A DNA stretch of 64,000 bases from JBNKZU01 sp050301795 (GTDB lineage: Bacteria; Pseudomonadota; Gammaproteobacteria; Thiohalomonadales; Thiohalomonadaceae): positions 62,001-126,000 of the forward strand of contig JBNKZU010000015.1 in NCBI GenBank assembly GCA_050301795.1, written 5' to 3'. Positions 61,666-64,000 of the stretch are shown one piece after another (the stretch's first letter is position 1; every line of letters starts with the position of its first letter). The notes under the pieces were generated by a model that was not told the DNA's origin, made no database searches, and worked only from the letters and a program-made list of their open reading frames with translations. Position numbers and translations under genes: made by a program.

Positions 61666-62559
61666 TTATGCGCTTGCAGCTTCTGCAGCCAGCTCTTCAG
61701 CAGTTTTACCAACAATGCTTTCGTCTTCCTCTTCGAGGATACCGAATTCCATTAACAGATCTTCAAGCTCATCCATACTCGCAGGAGTTGGAATGACAAA
61801 GTTGGTGTTGTTGATAACCTTTTGCGCTAGCGCACGATACTCATCGGCCTGCTTGTGCTTAGGGTTGTATTCGATAACGGTCATACGACGGATTTCTGCA
61901 TGTTGTACCTCATTGTCACGAGGAACAAAGTGAATCATCGTAGTGCCAAGTTTTGCCGCAAGTGCTTCAATCAGCTCATCTTCACGGTCAGTATTACGAG
62001 AGTTACAGATCAGGCCAGCTAAACGCACGCTACCTGAGTTTGCATACTTCACGATACCTTTTGAGATGTTGTTAGCAGCGTACATTGCCATCATCTCACC
62101 AGAGACAACAATATAGATCTCCTGAGCCTTGTTCTCACGAATAGGCATAGCGAAACCACCACATACAACGTCACCCAGTACATCATAGAAAACGAAATCG
62201 AGGTCTTCTTCGTATGCACCTTCCTCTTCAAGGAAGTTAATAGCAGTGATAACACCACGACCAGCACAACCTACACCTGGCTCTGGACCACCTGACTCAA
62301 CGCATTTAACATCGCCGAATCCAACTGAAAGTACATCTTCCAGCTCAAGGTCTTCTACAGTTCCAGCTTCAGCCGCAAGATGCATTACAGTTGTCTGGGC
62401 TTTAGAATGAAGAATAAGACGTGTAGAGTCTGCTTTTGGGTCACAACCAACGATCATGACTTTTTTACCGGCTTCAGCAAGTGCTGCAACCAAGTTTTGT
62501 GTGGTAGTGGACTTACCAATGCCACCTTTACCGTATATTGCACATTGACGTAGAGCCAT
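61666..62559 (-). CDS. nifH: Nitrogenase iron protein (dinitrogenase reductase)
   Basis: A 297-residue homodimeric ATPase that reduces NifDK. P-loop GKGGIGKS (10-17); [4Fe-4S] ligands C98 and C133; R101 in GCAGRGVI is the Arg that DraT ADP-ribosylates and DraG frees. AAGGAG lies eight bases before the ATG. First gene of its operon, with sigma-54 and NifA sites upstream. Confidence 0.98.
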   Translation of the reverse strand: MALRQCAIYGKGGIGKSTTTQNLVAALAEAGKKVMIVGCDPKADSTRLILHSKAQTTVMHLAAEAGTVEDLELEDVLSVGFGDVKCVESGGPEPGVGCAGRGVITAINFLEEEGAYEEDLDFVFYDVLGDVVCGGFAMPIRENKAQEIYIVVSGEMMAMYAANNISKGIVKYANSGSVRLAGLICNSRNTDREDELIEALAAKLGTTMIHFVPRDNEVQHAEIRRMTVIEYNPKHKQADEYRALAQKVINNTNFVIPTPASMDELEDLLMEFGILEEEDESIVGKTAEELAAEAASA

Positions 62560-62613
62560 GGTGTTTTCTCCTTAGCATTAACATGATTAAAAATATTGTC
62601 ACGGTCTTACAGA

Positions 62614-62628
62614 GCAGAATACGTGCCA
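62614..62628 (-). promoter_or_regulatory. Sigma-54 promoter of nifHDK
   Basis: Minus strand TGGCAC-GTATT-CTGC, a -24/-12 element with correct spacing, about 55 bases before nifH. Confidence 0.88.
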
Positions 62629-62727
62629 ACTATGAATCATGTTTCTAAGGCATTGTTATTATTGGAATTTGATGCAATATCACTACTTTTTTGTTAGGTT
62701 GGATCTACGACAAACAGACAACACTGT

Positions 62728-63573
62728 ATGAATAACGACTGTCACAAAAACGACAAAACCGAATTTAAGGCCTCCCTTCCACGCAGGGCAATGCGCTCGA
62801 TCAATCGTTGCAATCTGCCAGCATCAATCCTTGGCGGCCTGCACTTCCAGAAATACCCATCACCTTTATCTATTGATAGTGTTGCACTACTGCATAAGGA
62901 GCTTTTCGATCATCTGGATCAGATCTCCGATGCCGGAAACCGCGCACAACACTTTATTGATTACATGGTGGTTCACTTTAGGCTTCATCTTCTTGAGGAG
63001 ATCGGGTTTGACTCCCATCTTCGTGTTGATCGATCAAAGGCAAATTATCAACGACTGATTAGAGGTTGGGCATTTAATCCCGATGGTATCGAAGCGGCGA
63101 TTATTAAAGGGTGGGTTGAATCAAGATTTGGACTGCTTCCACAATTTCACGAGCATGAGATTAATAGCATTGAGGATGAGAGCTATGCCAACTATTTGCA
63201 CCAATACTCACAGGGGCTATACAACACGAATGCACTTGAAGCACAGCTCGACCTGATCTTCAGTTACTGTCAATATGAACTGCATCGTCAGGACAGCGAA
63301 TCACACCTGACACTTTATCGCGGCAGCAACCAAATACAGCGCCTTAATGATAGTGTTGAATGTGCCAAGCCTTTAGATGCGATACTCCTGAATAATATCA
63401 ACTCATTCAGTCTTGATATCGAAAGAGCGAGTGAATTTGGCGATCTCGTTATAAAGGTAAGCGTGCCGAAAGAGAAGGTCTTCTTTTATAGCAATCTACT
63501 TCCTGGTTGTTTAAAAGGCGAAGACGAGGTGATGGTTCTGGGTGGAGTCTACTGTGCACAGAAGGTGTTGTAG
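62728..63573 (+). CDS. draT: NAD-dinitrogen-reductase ADP-ribosyltransferase
   Basis: A 281-residue enzyme that moves ADP-ribose from NAD to the NifH Arg in response to ammonium or energy loss. Marks: LPRRAMRSINRCNLPASILG at the start, TLYRGSN (NAD-binding Arg), NINSFSLDIERA (Ser motif) and KGEDEVMVLGG (catalytic Glu). It is divergent from nifH. Its N-terminus may start later, at ATG 62791. Partner draG is at 25987-26946. Confidence 0.9.
   Translation: MNNDCHKNDKTEFKASLPRRAMRSINRCNLPASILGGLHFQKYPSPLSIDSVALLHKELFDHLDQISDAGNRAQHFIDYMVVHFRLHLLEEIGFDSHLRVDRSKANYQRLIRGWAFNPDGIEAAIIKGWVESRFGLLPQFHEHEINSIEDESYANYLHQYSQGLYNTNALEAQLDLIFSYCQYELHRQDSESHLTLYRGSNQIQRLNDSVECAKPLDAILLNNINSFSLDIERASEFGDLVIKVSVPKEKVFFYSNLLPGCLKGEDEVMVLGGVYCAQKVL
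62740..62755. promoter_or_regulatory. NifA site for nifH, inside the draT coding region
   Basis: TGT-CACAAAAACG-ACA, exact TGT-N10-ACA, about 115 bases upstream of the nifH sigma-54 element and within the first codons of draT. Confidence 0.7.
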
Positions 63574-63644
63574 TTATTAATATGGTTTGCTTATCGATGC
63601 TCTACCGATAATTTACTGATTCATGACGCTGAAAGGGATTAATC

Positions 63645-64000
63645 ATGACAAACAATGAAAATAGGATTCAGTTTAAAAAACAGTTTGCCGAAAAAGGCTT
63701 TTTTACTGTTGAAGGCGTTATCTCGGAAAAGATGCTTCATTGGCTCAATTCAAGTATTGCAGCCGTGATCAACGAAGCCTCTACTCAAACAGCCACCCCT
63801 ACTGGAATTGCCGTGTTACAAGGTGGTGGTCGTTATGTTGCCAGTGGTATTTCTGACACACAGAAGAATCTGGGAATAGCATCATTAGTGTTGATGGGTA
63901 ACCCTGTCGTTGAAGAGATTGCATCGGCAGTGTGTGGTGATAACTTTGTCTGTACCCACGACTGGATGGTGATCAAAAACATTGGGATTGATCAAAAAAT
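63645..64000 (+). CDS. PhyH-like protein, N-terminal part (partial)
   Basis: The frame opens at ATG 63645, with AAGGGA upstream, and runs off the window. The 118 visible residues (QFAEKGFFTVEGVISEKMLH, then GGGRYVASGI) resemble the start of phytanoyl-CoA dioxygenase-type proteins; the catalytic HxD motif is not yet reached. It follows draT by about 70 bases in the same direction. Confidence 0.5.
   Translation, partial: MTNNENRIQFKKQFAEKGFFTVEGVISEKMLHWLNSSIAAVINEASTQTATPTGIAVLQGGGRYVASGISDTQKNLGIASLVLMGNPVVEEIASAVCGDNFVCTHDWMVIKNIGIDQK

Overview
The window looks like a chromosomal segment of a diazotrophic gammaproteobacterium. The evidence is a NifL/NifA regulatory pair, an rnf operon beside nifLA, a nifB-fdxN-nifO-nifQ block and a nifUSV-cysE-nifWZM block in the order known from Azotobacter and Pseudomonas stutzeri, DraT/DraG post-translational control, a split B12-dependent class II ribonucleotide reductase, and gamma-type REP repeats. 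The species cannot be named from the sequence alone.

Layout. Positions 1-8.2 kb hold ordinary chromosomal genes: the end of a GAF-domain protein, a LOG-family hydrolase, a dynamin-like GTPase, a SafE/UreH-like membrane protein, AmpG, PyrD, TrmL and a HEPN-like zinc-ribbon protein. A 39-codon membrane-peptide gene with a good ribosome binding site lies between ampG and pyrD. From 8.2 to 15.3 kb come an orphan antitoxin, a second antitoxin interrupted by a REP element, two AraC-type regulators, an aldo/keto reductase, a phytanoyl-CoA dioxygenase-like protein, a VOC protein and a Deg-type protease. nrdJa-nrdJb (15.8-18.7 kb) follows NrdR-like boxes. Immediately behind it, in AT-rich DNA, is a complete retron of the Ec86/St85 (type II) kind, with a recognisable msr-msd RNA gene, an NDT-like effector and a reverse transcriptase. 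Next come REP-flanked accessory genes, including a beta-barrel protein and an AbiEi-Fic fusion protein preceded by five 23-bp direct repeats. An arsR-permease-thioredoxin operon and a TusA-like gene close this part.

From 26 kb to the right edge the window is almost wholly nitrogen fixation. Minus-strand operons are nifB-fdxN-nifO-nifQ-draG, nifLA, hesB/iscA-nifU-nifS-nifV-cysE-TPR-nifW-nifZ-nifM, nifE-nifN-nifX-(NifX-associated)-CCE_0567-fdxB, and nifH-nifD-nifK-nifT-fdx-nifY-DUF6129-like, followed by a hemerythrin and modABC. rnfABCDGEH and draT are on the plus strand. Sigma-54 (-24/-12) elements and NifA sites of the form TGT-N10-ACA can be read before nifB, nifL/rnfA, hesB, nifE and nifH, so one activator probably drives the whole island. 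Modules for FeMo-cofactor assembly (nifB, Q, E, N, X, V and molybdate uptake), Fe-S supply (nifU, S, hesB, cysE), electron delivery (rnf and several ferredoxins) and ammonia/darkness switch-off (draT, draG) are all present.

The most interesting non-nif content is the retron with its intact RNA gene and promoter, the Fic fusion with iteron-like repeats, an orphan SLATT protein and a large Ig-like exported protein wedged between the mod and nifEN operons, and a hairpin-rich non-coding stretch near 20.9-21.1 kb.
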